Source: Hyaloperonospora brassicae
Taxonomy: Eukaryota; Oomycota; Peronosporomycetes; Peronosporales; Peronosporaceae
Direction of reading: 5' to 3'
Length of the DNA: 64,000 nt
Assembly (NCBI GenBank): GCA_947650285.1
Contig: CANTFL010000579.1
Span: 62,001 to 126,000 of the forward strand
Shown: positions 33,052 to 45,152 of the stretch, piece by piece
How the letters are laid out: every line of letters begins with the position of its first letter
Position numbering within the stretch: position 1 is the stretch's first letter
Notes under the pieces: model-generated
Seen by the model: the letters and a program-made list of their open reading frames with translations, nothing else
Database searches by the model: none
What the model was told of the DNA's origin: nothing
Translations under genes and position numbers: made by a program

Positions 33052-34018
33052 ATCGTTACGTGTTGTGGTCGCACTTGTACTGAGGATGTAGGAAGTGAAA
33101 GTAATATATGTTGAGAGTAAATTACAGTCGGTTGTTAACCATACCTTTTGCACTTGGTCCGATCAAGTTACACGTGGTACACGTTTAGCCTGCCCATCAA
33201 CATGTGCTGGCTGTAAACAATGTCGTCCGGATATCGCTGTCTCACTCATCAACTCCTCCTGATAGTCCGACATGACGACCCTCTTCTCTCGTACCCATAT
33301 GTCCACCAGTCACATCTTCGTCCTACCTGTCAGCTTATTAGCCAATCAGGTGAGATCGGGACGTACCTGTAACGGGTCTTGCAGTTGAACACGGGAACTT
33401 CGATGACCTGTCAGAAAGCATATCTTCTAACACATGCCTTGCTATGACGCTTTGCAAGGGGTACGAATGCCGCAGCGTAGCGCTTATTTGCTTGTTTGTT
33501 CGAGCATGGACTACTACACTGTACGGCAATCGACGAGCACGGAGGAACTACTTTTGCTCAAGAGAAGACTAACGTTAACAAGCCAACTGCAATCGTAATA
33601 ATACACTTAGTTTTGTTACTCACTTCAATAAGAACTACGTTTTCTTTTGTCTTTCATGGGGCTATCGACACCTATACGCTCTAGAACGTAGGAGCCAAGC
33701 ACACCAACAGCACGCGTGGCAAGCAATCGCAATGATGACGAAGAGTAATGAGTCTTCATCAGTCACTGCGAATGCATGCCACGCTCAACTTCGTCCAAAA
33801 ACACGCCACGTTCCACAGCTTCAACGGGGGTAATGAGCCCCGAAGAATAGCGGATCGCAACGCATTGTCGAACAAAGCCTGCTGCCATGCCTTGACCGCA
33901 CCACGTTCCGGAGCCTTCGGTGAGCGATGGGCTCCGGGAGACGCAACAGAGAGCAATGGGTCTCTGGAGCGCCAATCCCGGAAGCTCCGTTGCCCTCTTC
34001 TGGCAACGTGTGTGTGGC
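33052..34018. other. Intergenic, no supported gene
   Basis: AT-richer to 33750, then GC-richer. A minus-strand reading at 33763-33975 (GQGMAAGFVRQCVAIRYSSG, LITPVEAVERGVFLDEVERG) looks protein-like, but it has no start and no recognised family. Confidence 0.3.
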
Positions 34019-34774
34019 TTAACACCCGTTGCCCAGCGCGATGCGTCTTCCTCCAGTCTTCACGCGCGTCTGTTTTTTTGCTGACGGAATCCTTGAAGCA
34101 CCAGTACCGGCAGTCGCAGCAATGATCGCACGGGCAGCAGCAGTGGATTCCACACGCGCACGAGTGGATACTGTGCTTGCAGTCACACCAACACGCGCTC
34201 GAGCAGTAGTCGCTGGACGAACACGCGCACGGGAACCAGCAGTAGGTCCAGCGCCCACACTGGCAGCGACGTCCTTGGCACTTGCAAGCACGCGAGCGCA
34301 TTTATCTTGGCCGGTTCTGGTTTTCTCGCGAGGCGTCGTGCTTGTCGTGGTTGCCGCTGCGACTGCCTTCACATGTGTCTTCTGCTGCATACGTGCCTTG
34401 TTCTCGCCCGTCGCTTCCGGACTGCTGTCTTGGAAGTCCTTCTGCTGCAGCACCAGCTGCAACTCGGACTCGCGCTGGACCTTGAGCTGGCCTTGCGTGG
34501 CCTTCAGCAGCTGCTTCTCCAGTCTTGCACTTGTGGCCTCAGCCTTTTCGGCGCGTTTCCGGAGCGCCAGCACTTCACTCTCCATCTTGCGCCGCGACTC
34601 GATACCTTCGACTCGCTCGTTTTCTGCCACCCTTGCCATGTCCGCTCGCAGCGCACTGAGGTGCGTCAGCGAAATGACTTGTTCCTGTAGCGCATCGTTC
34701 GCGCGTTGGAGCTCGCTGCACGAATGCAAGATTGCTTTGCATGTGCTTTGGATGAACGTTTCCGTGGTGTTCAT
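34019..34774 (-). CDS. Coiled-coil protein with basic Ala/Thr-rich tail, hypothetical
   Basis: This is a single exon of 251 residues from ATG 34774. Residues ~20-110 form a coiled coil (SELQRANDALQEQVISLTHL, LALRKRAEKAEATSARLEKQ, LLKATQGQLKVQRESELQLV). Residues ~130-250 are a Lys/Arg/Ala/Thr-rich tail with imperfect repeats ending SAKKQTRVKTGGRRIALGNG. The start is supported by an oomycete initiator-like motif 12 bases upstream. No family recognised. The basic tail suggests nucleic-acid or microtubule binding, but that is guesswork. The opposite strand also has a 295-codon frame, judged a shadow. Confidence 0.6.
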   Translation of the reverse strand: MNTTETFIQSTCKAILHSCSELQRANDALQEQVISLTHLSALRADMARVAENERVEGIESRRKMESEVLALRKRAEKAEATSARLEKQLLKATQGQLKVQRESELQLVLQQKDFQDSSPEATGENKARMQQKTHVKAVAAATTTSTTPREKTRTGQDKCARVLASAKDVAASVGAGPTAGSRARVRPATTARARVGVTASTVSTRARVESTAAARAIIAATAGTGASRIPSAKKQTRVKTGGRRIALGNGC

Positions 34775-34785
34775 TGCGAATGGGA

Positions 34786-34803
34786 GAGCAGAATGGAAAA
34801 TGA
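34786..34803 (-). promoter_or_regulatory. Initiator-like core promoter of the coiled-coil gene
   Basis: The minus strand reads TCATTTTCCATTCTGCTC, close to the oomycete initiator plus flanking pattern (YCATTYYNCAWTTTNYYY). It ends 12 bases before the ATG at 34774, so transcription probably starts here with a very short leader. Confidence 0.5.
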
Positions 34804-37429
34804 CAAAGAAGCACGCGGGGCGGCGGCGGAGTGGTCATGGAAAAGATTCATTCATTAACGTTAAGCGAAGTGGATATGGAAAATGGACTACTTCAACTGT
34901 AAGAGAAGTGGCCTGAGACGCGGCGGTGAGCCAAGTTGAAAATGGAGTAAAATGGCGCAAAAAACGGGCGCGCGGGTGGCGGCAATTGGGACAAGTCATT
35001 CATTTTATTTAAATGAGACGACGAAGTCGACGAGACCAAAAGATGTGATGGGTTGATCCGTGTAAGTAGGTTTTATTCGTGTTGAAGGTAAGAGAGTGGC
35101 GATGTATAGTGATGAGAGGTAGTTCTAGACGGCCAAACAGAAAATTTCATGCTGCCAGCTATCGTTTTGCTGTATATTTCGCAGTGTCGAAAGGCAATTA
35201 AGCATGTTTCGCTACTTGACAAAGCACAAGCTTGACATGATACTATGTCTAGCGTGTTTACCTTCGCGCTAACGCTCTCTCTGGGGTTCAGCACCATGGA
35301 GGCGTCGTCACAATGCTACTATCGCTATCCTCAAAGTTGACGCTGACATAACCGTATATTTTCTTGATGTCTTGTCGTTCTTATCTTCATCGCGCGGACT
35401 ACCAGCTTCCTCCGATTCCCTGGCCGGTAATGCCCCATCGCGCTCGTCAGGTCACACGCACTCGTCCCACATCACCCGATGCTCCTGGTGACGTGCCAGC
35501 GAACCACCGCCACACAGTGCCATAACCTAGGAGCCTTCGAACCATCCACAAGCGTACAATGTTAGTCAGTGTGCTCGATTCCTATCGCAAATGTTGCCAT
35601 CATCCTTACATGCTGTGGAAAAAGACACGACAGTCCGAGCTAGCAAAACAAACTGCAGCGTCGTCGCAAGATCACATGCCATGCTACACCAGCCCGCGAA
35701 GGATGGGCAAATTCGACAAGCGATACGAGAGTGAGTGGCCGAGTTTCCAATGTAGCCTACAAATTGCTACGGGACCGCTGCACAGGAGTACGCAACCGAG
35801 CACGGATGGGATCATTTTCGGCTAGAGATGTCATTCAACAACAAAACACTCAACAACGTTCAGTCGATCTCCATCCCTTTCGGAATGTTATGTCTGACCC
35901 TCACATACAGCTGCTATGTTATAAGACAACCACCCTCGCAATGCCTGCGACGCAACATTCTGGCTGTATCTTGCAGCACCGTCTTCAGATGCAGCACGGT
36001 CTCCATTGCATGTCAAGATGCCACTACAAAGCGTTCTGGGCAGCAAGTTGTGGATTTTGAGCCACATGCAGACTGAATGCGCAAACGGAAGTCCATAGGC
36101 TATGGGCACTTTGATCCACATTGTCAACACTGCCTCGTTGTCGAAAACCAATAGCAAGACATATCTAACGCTTCCATCCCGTACATGCAGAAACTCAGTC
36201 TGCATCTATGATGCGCAACGCGAGCAATTCAATCACTGCGTCGTTCAGTCGTCAGTTTCGTCGCTATCAGCAAGCCCAGTACCATCACAATGCGATCGAT
36301 GCTGAGATGTCATGATGCCACTTCAGCGAGCAAAGCAAAATGGAACCGAAAAAGCAGCGTGTAGCTTCCATGCCCACCCCGGTATCGCTCGTGCTGCCTC
36401 TGGAACAGTATCATCCTGGTTCACGAAGTCCTCGACATGCTTACCTTTCAGTTGCCAAACGTTCGACCCCGTAACAGTTGACTTTTGTTGAGCCTCGTCA
36501 GGAGTAACGACGTTTATTGTGCACGCTTGACCGTTGTAGCAAGCGACTCAGCTACGTGCATTTCTCGAAAAGATGTGTGCAAGTTGACGCGTTCACATGC
36601 ACTGACTTTCAAACGGTCTTCTGAACCTGCATAGCCAGCTTGTAGCCAATTTACACTCCCTTTGTCAATTGCGCCGATGAAACAATATCCACGCAAGTCT
36701 TGTTCTCATGTCTTGCTATTACTCCACACATATCCGCACGGTCCGGTATCGCTGAAAATGCTTGTCCAGGGTCAGTGCTGACCGGAGCACGACCAATGAC
36801 TCTGCGTCCTTTACGAGATATGCCATATTTCGGACATTCGTACAGTACCTACGACGTGAACAAGACCGGGTTGTATATACTGCATACATAGTGACGCTGG
36901 TATTCCAATTCTTTGCTCAACGTGTCAGCCTTGCCGAGTACTTACTCCAAGAGTGCCGAACGTTAAGCGCTTTAAAACTGTGCTTTCACGCATGATCGGC
37001 GTGAGAATGCCATTTCATCATTCGAACCCTTCAAAGTTTAATGCTCAACATCGATTAAACAAAACTATTCTCAAGCCTCGTACACTCCAGCGAGACAGAC
37101 CCAAACTATCTCCATTGGTCAATTGACACATGCTGTAGAAACATCGGACTAAAGCATGGTCGTCATGCAGCGATCGGATCGCAGTAGTAATCATTTCATA
37201 GGTCTGACTGCATCGTTGTTGCTTTCAATCTCACGCGGTGGCAATATTCAACGGTGCACACACGCGTTGTACAACGATCACATGTTCAGTCGTGGCGGAT
37301 CGATACGCACGACCATCATCATGCCGGTCGCAATTTCATCACCAGTAGCTGCGCGCATATTCTGCACCGATAAGCTGCTTTTGCTGTGATGGTGCCCCAT
37401 CGATCAACTTCAACAGCTTAAGGTTGCAT
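34804..37429. other. Degenerate sequence with unassigned coding remnants
   Basis: No intact gene. Minus-strand tracts look like decayed coding sequence: 36312-36530 (VVTPDEAQQKSTVTGSNVWQ, LKGKHVEDFVNQDDTVPEAA) and 35830-36060 (METVLHLKTVLQDTARMLRR). They are broken by stops and frame changes and I could not assign a family. Their direction matches the eEFSec relic to the right, so this may be a second dead gene. Confidence 0.35.
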
Positions 37430-39629
37430 CAAAAGTGGTCGACGCGTATCAATACAACTCAACATGGCCTCCCACATTCGCACTCGTGCCTCCACATCCG
37501 CAGAAGTCGACGCGACATCGCCAGCCTTGCCGAACGGTCTTTTGATCTCGCCTTCATGCACATTCTCCTTATCACAAGCGATACATCGCACGCGGCAGCC
37601 TACAGCATCACGTGCTTCTCGCTCGTATCCGAACAGCCCCGAAACAAAGGCAAACGGTTTCCTTCCAGTTGCACTTGTCTCACCCTTTAGACGCTCGATT
37701 GATCCACGTTAAGCAGCACTTGACGCAAGCGCATTATTTTCTGCGTCAACAGCGAGCACGTTGTAGGTAGTAAGCCCATCAGTGTCGACTGACACTTGTT
37801 TGTCATCTGGAAGTGATATCGGTGCCTGGGCAGCTTCCGGATAAAGCGAAAAGTATCTGGAAAGAAGAAGAGTAAAGAAGGTTCGTCAGACTAAATGCTT
37901 CTTTACAAGCACGTGCTGCAGCCCCAAGTAGCTTTCTATGTCCTTTTGGTGCCTTCAACGCGATTAACTATAACAAGCGCACCACGAGCTTCTCTCTTGG
38001 AGCCAGGACCACATGTTGGTGCACATTCGACGTCTTGCTACTTGGTACCAACGCGATGCGAAACTTGTCGGTATTACCAAAAGGCCCGAGTACATGCCCA
38101 ATGTGCGTGCTTTCTCGAACAACACCGCCAAGCCCTGGTAAACGCTCCACTTATTATCTTTCGAGAACATGTCACGACCGGTTGCCTCACTTCCGTCTGC
38201 ATTGCCACCGCTTCTTGACACGACCACTTTGTCCACAAGCCATCTCTGATCTTCATTCGACCGATTCGCATGTCAGCTAGGCTCACAGCTCTGCGATGAA
38301 TGGATGACAGCGTGTTCAGCTCCTCACTACTTGACCCCACAACCATGTCGACATTGCCATAGAAAGCCAGACGACACGAAAAGAGTTTTGCGTCCAGATC
38401 GAGACGTGAGCACACGACAAGCGCCGCGGGCAGGCAAAAGACCGCCGATTCAGATTGAAGCAGCGCAAAAATTACAGCCGCGTCAGTGTTTTCCTTGCCG
38501 TCACAATCGCTGTATTCAAAATGAAGATCTGGCACCACTCGTACAGCATCAATGCACTTCTCGTCAACATATGTCCAGCATCGTCTTCTGTTCTTCCTTA
38601 CTGGTGACGAATGTCGCAGTTGCTACCCCAGTCGTATAACCCACCGTAGCATGACACTAGGCTCCACAGTTACACGCTCTGCCTTGGGAGAGCAGTACAC
38701 GCGCCACCTCAATGGTCACCTGCATCACGGCACTCAATCTTCGCGGCGGTGACACTGTCACTGATCGTCTTACCAGTGCCCGGTCTAGTCCGTTCACGCT
38801 TAGCCCAACTCGATTGCCCTGTATGCACCTCTCGACGTCTTGTCTGAACACCTGTAGCGTCCTCACTCGAGTCTTGACTACAATGGGCAGCAGCTCCAGC
38901 TTACTTCCTTTCGACGACGCGCGAGCTAGCACTGTTCCGGTGAGCACTGTGCTCTGTCCTGGTACAGCAAAGCAGTGGTCTACTGCAAGACAAAACCCTC
39001 CACGAGCATCACGTTCTCGCACCTCTCAATTGATACACAGCACGTGCATGAGATGTGCAATGCCTTGCACGTTGTGTCCAGGCCCCACGGCCACAGGCAG
39101 GACTGGAACTGTCGCGTCATTTGAGCGCCACAAAGTCTGCAGCGATGAAGGTCTGTGTCTCGCGCGTCACAGCGTCAATCGCAGTCGTTCTTTCCGATCC
39201 TCGATCGGAGACAGCAGGTCCGTCTTGTATAGCGCAATCATTACGTTCCACCTGCGTCACGAGCCACACGCGCAACAGACTCTCGAGCGTCTGGATCTCG
39301 AGCCCTTTTGCGGCAGGCAGTCAGGTACCACCAACCCGCACGACGGTGTCCATGATGGCTACACCTCCAAAACTCGATTAGACCAACGGCGCATGGCCGG
39401 GACAGTCGACGAGCGTCAATTGAAGTCAGAGCCCGTGGCCCTTAACGTCGAGGTAAACGGACGGACGGACGCTCGAGAAGCTCAAGTCCAACGTGATGCC
39501 ACGGCGTTGACCGTGCGGGCTCTTGTCCAGCGCTGCAGTGGAAAGCTGCGTGCTCAGCGCCCGCACGAGACTCATCGTGCCGCTGTCAACGTGGCCGAGG
39601 ACCCCAACATCTCCATTGACCACAGTCAT
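37430..39629 (-). pseudogene. EEFSEC: Selenocysteine-specific elongation factor (eEFSec/SelB) pseudogene
   Basis: eEFSec delivers Sec-tRNA to UGA codons. From ATG 39629 the minus strand reads VNGDVGVLGHVDSG, the P-loop of the family, but followed by TMSL instead of KTSL. Then come LTLVDCPGHAPLV (G3, about 39400), ALYKTDLLSPIEDRK (G4 area), GGFCLAVDHCFAVPGQSTVL, TGTVLARASSKGSKLELLPI, RTLQVFRQDVERCIQGNRVG, CSRLDLDAKLFSCRLAFYGN, QGLAVLFEKARTLG, GPFGNTDKFRIAL and NVHQHVVLAPREKL (to about 37990). A further coding-like tract (ISLPDDKQVSVDTDGLTTYN, KPFAFVSGLFGYEREARDAV) reaches 37430. Stops and frame changes are many. The order of blocks matches the family end to end, so this is a dead full-length gene, not a chance match. 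Confidence 0.8.
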
Positions 39630-42600
39630 TATTGAGAAGGAGATGTCGATGGCGTGCGCCCCACCAGATCGAGCGACGTGACTGACGAGAGGCAATGGGG
39701 CGCGTTTGTCTGCCCGAAGTCACTTCACTTTTCGTTCGCTTTCTTTGTCAATCAGTTATGTCCGTACAAGAAGGTGAGTGTTATAGTACCTGCGTCCGAC
39801 AAATGCTTCGACTTTGTGACATGATCGGCACAGCCCCTACGTACCTGACGCGGATGACCCGTTTGTTGGCAATAACGTCCATGCAAAGTCTTGAAATCGT
39901 TCTGATGCATGAGCACTCCATACTGCAAGCGCTGGTCTTGTAGAAGGCCAAATTGCTGATAGTTGTCGATTGCTGGATGTAGGGGAGTTTAGTGTCTTAC
40001 CTTTCACTTCATTTACGCCCATGAAACATCGTAGAAAGCACTAACACAGGCGCCCGCCTCTGACCTGACCTCTTTTTGCCCTTGCATTGACGAGCGCAAA
40101 GGTGATTCACAATCGTGTACTTGACTTGATCGGTGGTATACCCGGCGATGATATCTCGACTTCTAGGCATTGCCGTGATCAATGCGGTCCTAAAAACACG
40201 TCCATCTTATCGAATAGATTGTGCGGTGCTCGCCGTGATCCATTGGCCGAGTAATGAACACGTTACCTTACGGCAGACGATGTTAGGTAAGAATCGGCAA
40301 AGTATGTGCTACCTTCGGATAATTTCCAATGAGATGGAGCTGCTGACACACAAGTGCGCGAGAGGCACGACAGAGCGTATGCTACAGTCTATTCCCACTT
40401 TCTCGTCGCCATTTTCCGCGACGATGACTTGCTTGGCTTGCCACGTACTATATGTGCTGAGCTGGGCTCAGCAGTATTTATGTCATGTGTGTTATGTTGC
40501 AAGTCTCAGTCGTCATAGTGTGGTCAAATGAGCACTGAATCGTAGTTGTGGCGTGTATCTCCCCATTTCGGGCATGCAAGGAAAGCTGGGATTCGGACCT
40601 TGGCAAGTGACATGCCTGGGCAGCAGTAAACGGTTGCCCGAGAATACCAGTTCACGCTGCACACCGTATACACGATGGTGCTGCGTGATAGGCTGCGCAC
40701 GTTTTCCAACAGTATACGCGGGGTGTCTACTAGCTCATCACGTTATATGCGACTTCTAGCGTCGATGAAGATAGCCGTCTGGTAAAAAACAAGAACAACT
40801 GATACTCTGGACACGGAATAGATTTGTAGCTGGGGCTATTTAAATCGCGTTTTCCCCTGTGCAGTGATTCAGCTTCCGAAATGGTGTTTGTTCGTCATGA
40901 AGAGATATTTGTATTCTTTCGTCCAGCAGCCGTTTCAATCCAAACTACGCCCGCCCAATGGTTTGTTGCCGCCGGTATCCATGCACAATTTACATAAAGC
41001 CATGAGGCATGTCTCGCTCAAGATCTACATTTTGCGGAATCAGGCTTTGACACTGGCCGATGAGTCGGACTTGGTAAAAGGCCCGATATGTCAATTGGAA
41101 CTGAGTTTTCTTTTGCCGCCTCATCAGCTGATGTACTCGCGATATGTATGTAGCTTCTCTGATGAGCATTTGTCGAGTCTACGAAACGCGAACGACTTGT
41201 GAATTCCTTCGATAAACAAATTAGAGAGATATGTTGAGTTTATCCACGTACGCGAACGACCCGCTGTATCCCCAATATGATGGGTGCTCACATGCAAGCA
41301 TCCACTCCTCGCCGTTATATAATATTAGTGCCCGAAAACAGACCACGTATCTACCGGCCCCAGTGCCAGTGCTTTTCTACTCGGCTTCTAAGATCGGTCA
41401 CCAATTACTGAACCAGCACAACAAAAGGCTTTTGCGCTGTTATGAAACGAACAAAAGGTACACAAACCAGTACGAGAAAGAAGAGAAAGCTTTGACCCTT
41501 GCCTGATATGAATACAGACAAAACTAATGGACTACATTTGCAAACTCGTGTCTTCTAGCTACAGCACTAAACATTTGCTTTAACGCAACACTAGAAGCCT
41601 AGATGCACCAAAACGCAGCTAATCGACAAAGTAAACTAATTATTTAGTGCCTATTACTAAACAAATTTTATACGCAGAAATGAATATGATAAAATTGCTC
41701 TACAAAATGAGTAAATACAATATGCGCACATTGATCCGATCTAAATACATCACCGATGTTTACTATGCGTGCGAGCACAAACCTGCTTCAAATAATACAA
41801 TACAATCATTAGTTTGCCGTGAATGTCCATATAGCCGTCATAAAATATAGAAAAATTGAATACTTCCGATTGTTTTATAATTACTGGACTGATTTGTGAT
41901 AGCCATAAATTACTATCTTAAACATCACAGAGGCTAATAAATCTCTATCTAAGTGCGCGACTGCTTATAAGTGAGCGTGAAATTGATAGCGCCGCCACAC
42001 AGACACAAAATGCTTGTCCAATGTCGACTTTGCACTTCACAAAGACCGTAAAACAGTAAAAATGATGGTCCACATCGATACATGTTACAACCAAAATTAA
42101 CTGCGTTCACAAATCGTTGGGTGCTGTCGTCAACTGTGCGTTTCACTCGGGTGACTCTAATCGAAGACGCTTTGTCTAGCCGAATATTGTACAAATATTG
42201 ACCCCAGCGTTCATATTATCTACTTCCATAGATTGATCTTAATTCGGTGAACGATTTTTGCGAAATCAAATTCCCGAATTCTCACAAGACGAGCACAACC
42301 CAGCAGTCGATGACACCATTAATATAATGAACCCGGCGAATATTTCAGTCGACAAGTTTCTGTCGGCGAAGGTTATGGTCAGTTAAAACGTTTCTCGATA
42401 AATTTTTAGTCTTCGCAAGCTTTGATAGGCGATTATTGAAGTCGACAAATGCTTTGGTCGACGAATGCTTTGATCAGCAAATGATAGAATCGGCGATACC
42501 CGAATCGTAAATTCTTCGGTCGGCTGCTTCCATCGATATAAAAATAGTGAGCAAATATAACGTGTAGGAAGTCAATATGTTTTCCAATATATCCAAATGC

Positions 42601-43022
42601 TTTATTTGTTGAACATAGGATAGAGGTTGGAGGTCGTTACGACCCAGCGATATAGCATAAGTACAAAAACACTGAAACGTCCTATTTTCTCAAAGTCAAA
42701 GACACGCGTACATCTTTTCGGTAAATTTTTGCGTGAGCAATGTTATGCCCATCGTCAAACCGGATTGACATATATTGTAGACACTTTTGTCTCGTAGCAG
42801 CACAATGTCAAGTCAGACCGGTCTGGCCAATCGAAACCAACAAGCGTTGAGATCAGAATTGAACGGGCCGGTAGCCACATATACGTCACCCTATAAAGTT
42901 TACAGTGACTAGACAATCATCAAAAAGGAGAGATCTCATGAAACTCAATGATCGACAAGCCGGTGAAAATAGTCGAGAGAACAGTATATGTTGCAGTTGG
43001 CGTATATTAGATTAGCTGCATG
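39630..43022. other. Gene-poor, AT-rich stretch
   Basis: Only short frames with no recognisable protein (the longest is 132 codons at 40133-40531, no signal peptide or RXLR motif). An 112-codon frame at 40864-41202 has no relatives I know. Around 42340-42500 there are imperfect repeats of GTCGACAAATGCTTTG-like units. No RNA gene seen. Confidence 0.4.
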
Positions 43023-43464
43023 TGTAACGGGGTGGCCCTTTATGTTATTATCATAATGAGAAATGGCTACAAAGAGTATAATGTTGAATTTTTCTGTTAA
43101 CACTACCGCCACCAAATAAATTAATATGTCTGAGATGACCCAATGTTCTACTCACTGGTTGATATTGTGCTTGTATTAATCCGCCAATCGCTGCTAGACG
43201 TGCGCAATGGGGGGTGAGTAGACATCATCATTCGTTTGGTTAGATTGATACAATTAAGTCAGGATAAACAAAGACATAAGATTGATAGGAGTTTATTGTA
43301 TTAAATAACACTTTAGCTTTTACCAGAGACTAGCGTGTTCACTTAGTCTCCTTTCCTTCCTCTGTGTTGGTGCAACATATAGCAGGGCACTGACTATCAC
43401 TGTTGTCAGTAGAATTGAGCTCCGTACTGGTCAACCAGTGCGTTGCCACCAGTGCCCCGTTACA
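43023..43464 (+). repeat. Solo LTR of the element 3 family
   Basis: It starts TGTAACGGGG and ends CCCCGTTACA, exactly 442 bp like the LTR at 25993-26434, and shares GTCTACTCACC-type and GTACTGGTCAACCAGT segments with it in the opposite orientation. The element body is absent. The flanking five bases (GCATG and CTACG) do not match, so no target-site duplication is visible. Several hairpins that are perfect in element 3 are imperfect here. Confidence 0.8.
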
Positions 43465-44909
43465 CTACGCCCACCCTAGTCACAGACGAAGGGGTCTGAT
43501 CTGCTAGGATATGTTATTGGGCACATTAGTGACCAACGAGGACAGTACGTGAAGAGAATCGACGTTAACTGGTAACCAATCGCCATTTGACATAGTGTTT
43601 CGTGCCAATATTCGTTGACGTTATTGTTCCCTCTTATTCCCTTATAGGGAATGGGTGTCTTTCTGTCGAGCTTCTAGATGGGAACTTGTCTCCATCGTAG
43701 TGGTTATTGTCTGTGAATTCCATATTCAAGCAACAATAGCAGATCGACCATTTAACCTTCATTAGTGCGCGAGACTAGACGCACCGCTAATAAACCGTGA
43801 GAAAATGACTTCGTCGACAAGTACACGAACGTAATTTGTCGAATGCAATGATCAGAAATTGTTGGGTGTTCAATTTGAAAGGTAATAACATTGCTTTGGT
43901 AGAAGCGGTGCACGCTCTGAGCTCGCCCGAATATTAGTGAATAAGTCCTATGTTTTGGGGTCAGGCTCAATAGGACGGCGGTGAGCAAAAAATCACAAAA
44001 GAATGTTGTTCTGTGAGTGATTTTAGTAGAGTATACCTGGTCAACCTGGTCAGTCTGCTTCCTTAAGTTTATTGAGGCAGCCCTTTCTAAATGGTAATAT
44101 AATATAATGTCTAACTAAACAGTACGATATGCAACTTGACGTAGTCGACTTGTCGTGCCGTTGAACATGTTTGTTGCAGTGCTGAGAAACAAAGTGAACG
44201 CTCGATACATTTTACTCTTCTACCTCTATTGCAACAAGTGCATAACGTCTAATTCCTATGATTGCTACATCGAGCGTACTTGTCGACGTAAGGAATAATC
44301 CTACGGTGTTGACCTCCGCTTCGGCAGCCACGCGCGAGTGTCTTTGCAATGCCTTTGACAAATGTCTCACTTCTTTTCTGTTCTACAAAGTTGGAGCGAG
44401 TCGTGATGGTGAAGAACACGTACCAGAATAGCTCGCGTCCCTCACTGATAAAGATTGAGCTGTCACTGTCGTGCTGCGGTGCATGCGTGACCAGGAGAAT
44501 GACACGAGACTGTCTGTAATGGCAAAAAAAGTAGGGACGACGGGTCGAACCATAGGTAGATGACGATAGCTAAATCGACCTACTAACATGCTTCGTGAAC
44601 AAGAACTTATCGCTACACCTGTCAGTTGTCAATCGACCTTTGTCGGTCCTTTTACATTATCCCGCAACTAAGGGCTCGCACTTTTTAAACATGCGGCTGT
44701 ATCTCAGCTTGAGCAGTCGTGTCACACATGTTGCGATGAGGACTCCCGTATACCCTTTTTGGTTCTTCACGCCTTATTTGGTTACGATCAAAGCTTTTGG
44801 TTCAGTGTTTGTACTATACGCCATGCAAGGCAACAATATTAAAGCACAGTATTACATATTGACCAAAGCGAAGAACTCATTGCGTAGCCGGATGCTGCAA
44901 CTAGCCCAC
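43465..44909. other. Gene-poor stretch
   Basis: No supported gene. The frames are short and unrecognised. AT-rich with no clear repeat family besides the adjoining LTR. Confidence 0.4.
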
Positions 44910-44998
44910 AGAATTGGCATCAATGTCTAGAATCGGCGTCAATGTCCAGAATCGGCATCAATGTCCAGAATTCGCATCAATGTCCAGAATCGACATCT
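44910..44998 (+). repeat. 19-bp tandem repeat, four copies plus a partial
   Basis: The unit is AGAATCGGCATCAATGTCC. Copies start at 44910, 44929, 44948 and 44967, with a partial one at 44986; each differs by one to three bases. It is not in phase with a likely gene. Confidence 0.8.
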
Positions 44999-45152
44999 CA
45001 TTGACGATGCATTGGACCCTGCTTCGACAAGAGACCTGGAGGAGAATGCAACGCCACATTATCCTTGTTTACGTCTTGTCTGACTTGCAATATGTTGACT
45101 TCGGAGATCCACGTACAACCTTACAGGTGCCGCGTCAACCCTGTTGAGAAAA

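Noticed and set aside
34029..34916. 295-codon plus-strand frame
   Set aside because: It is the shadow of the minus-strand coiled-coil gene, which has a coherent heptad pattern, a good ATG and an initiator motif.
40133..40531. Small frame as a secreted RXLR effector
   Set aside because: No convincing signal peptide, RXLR or EER motif. No other frame in the gene-poor zone showed them either.
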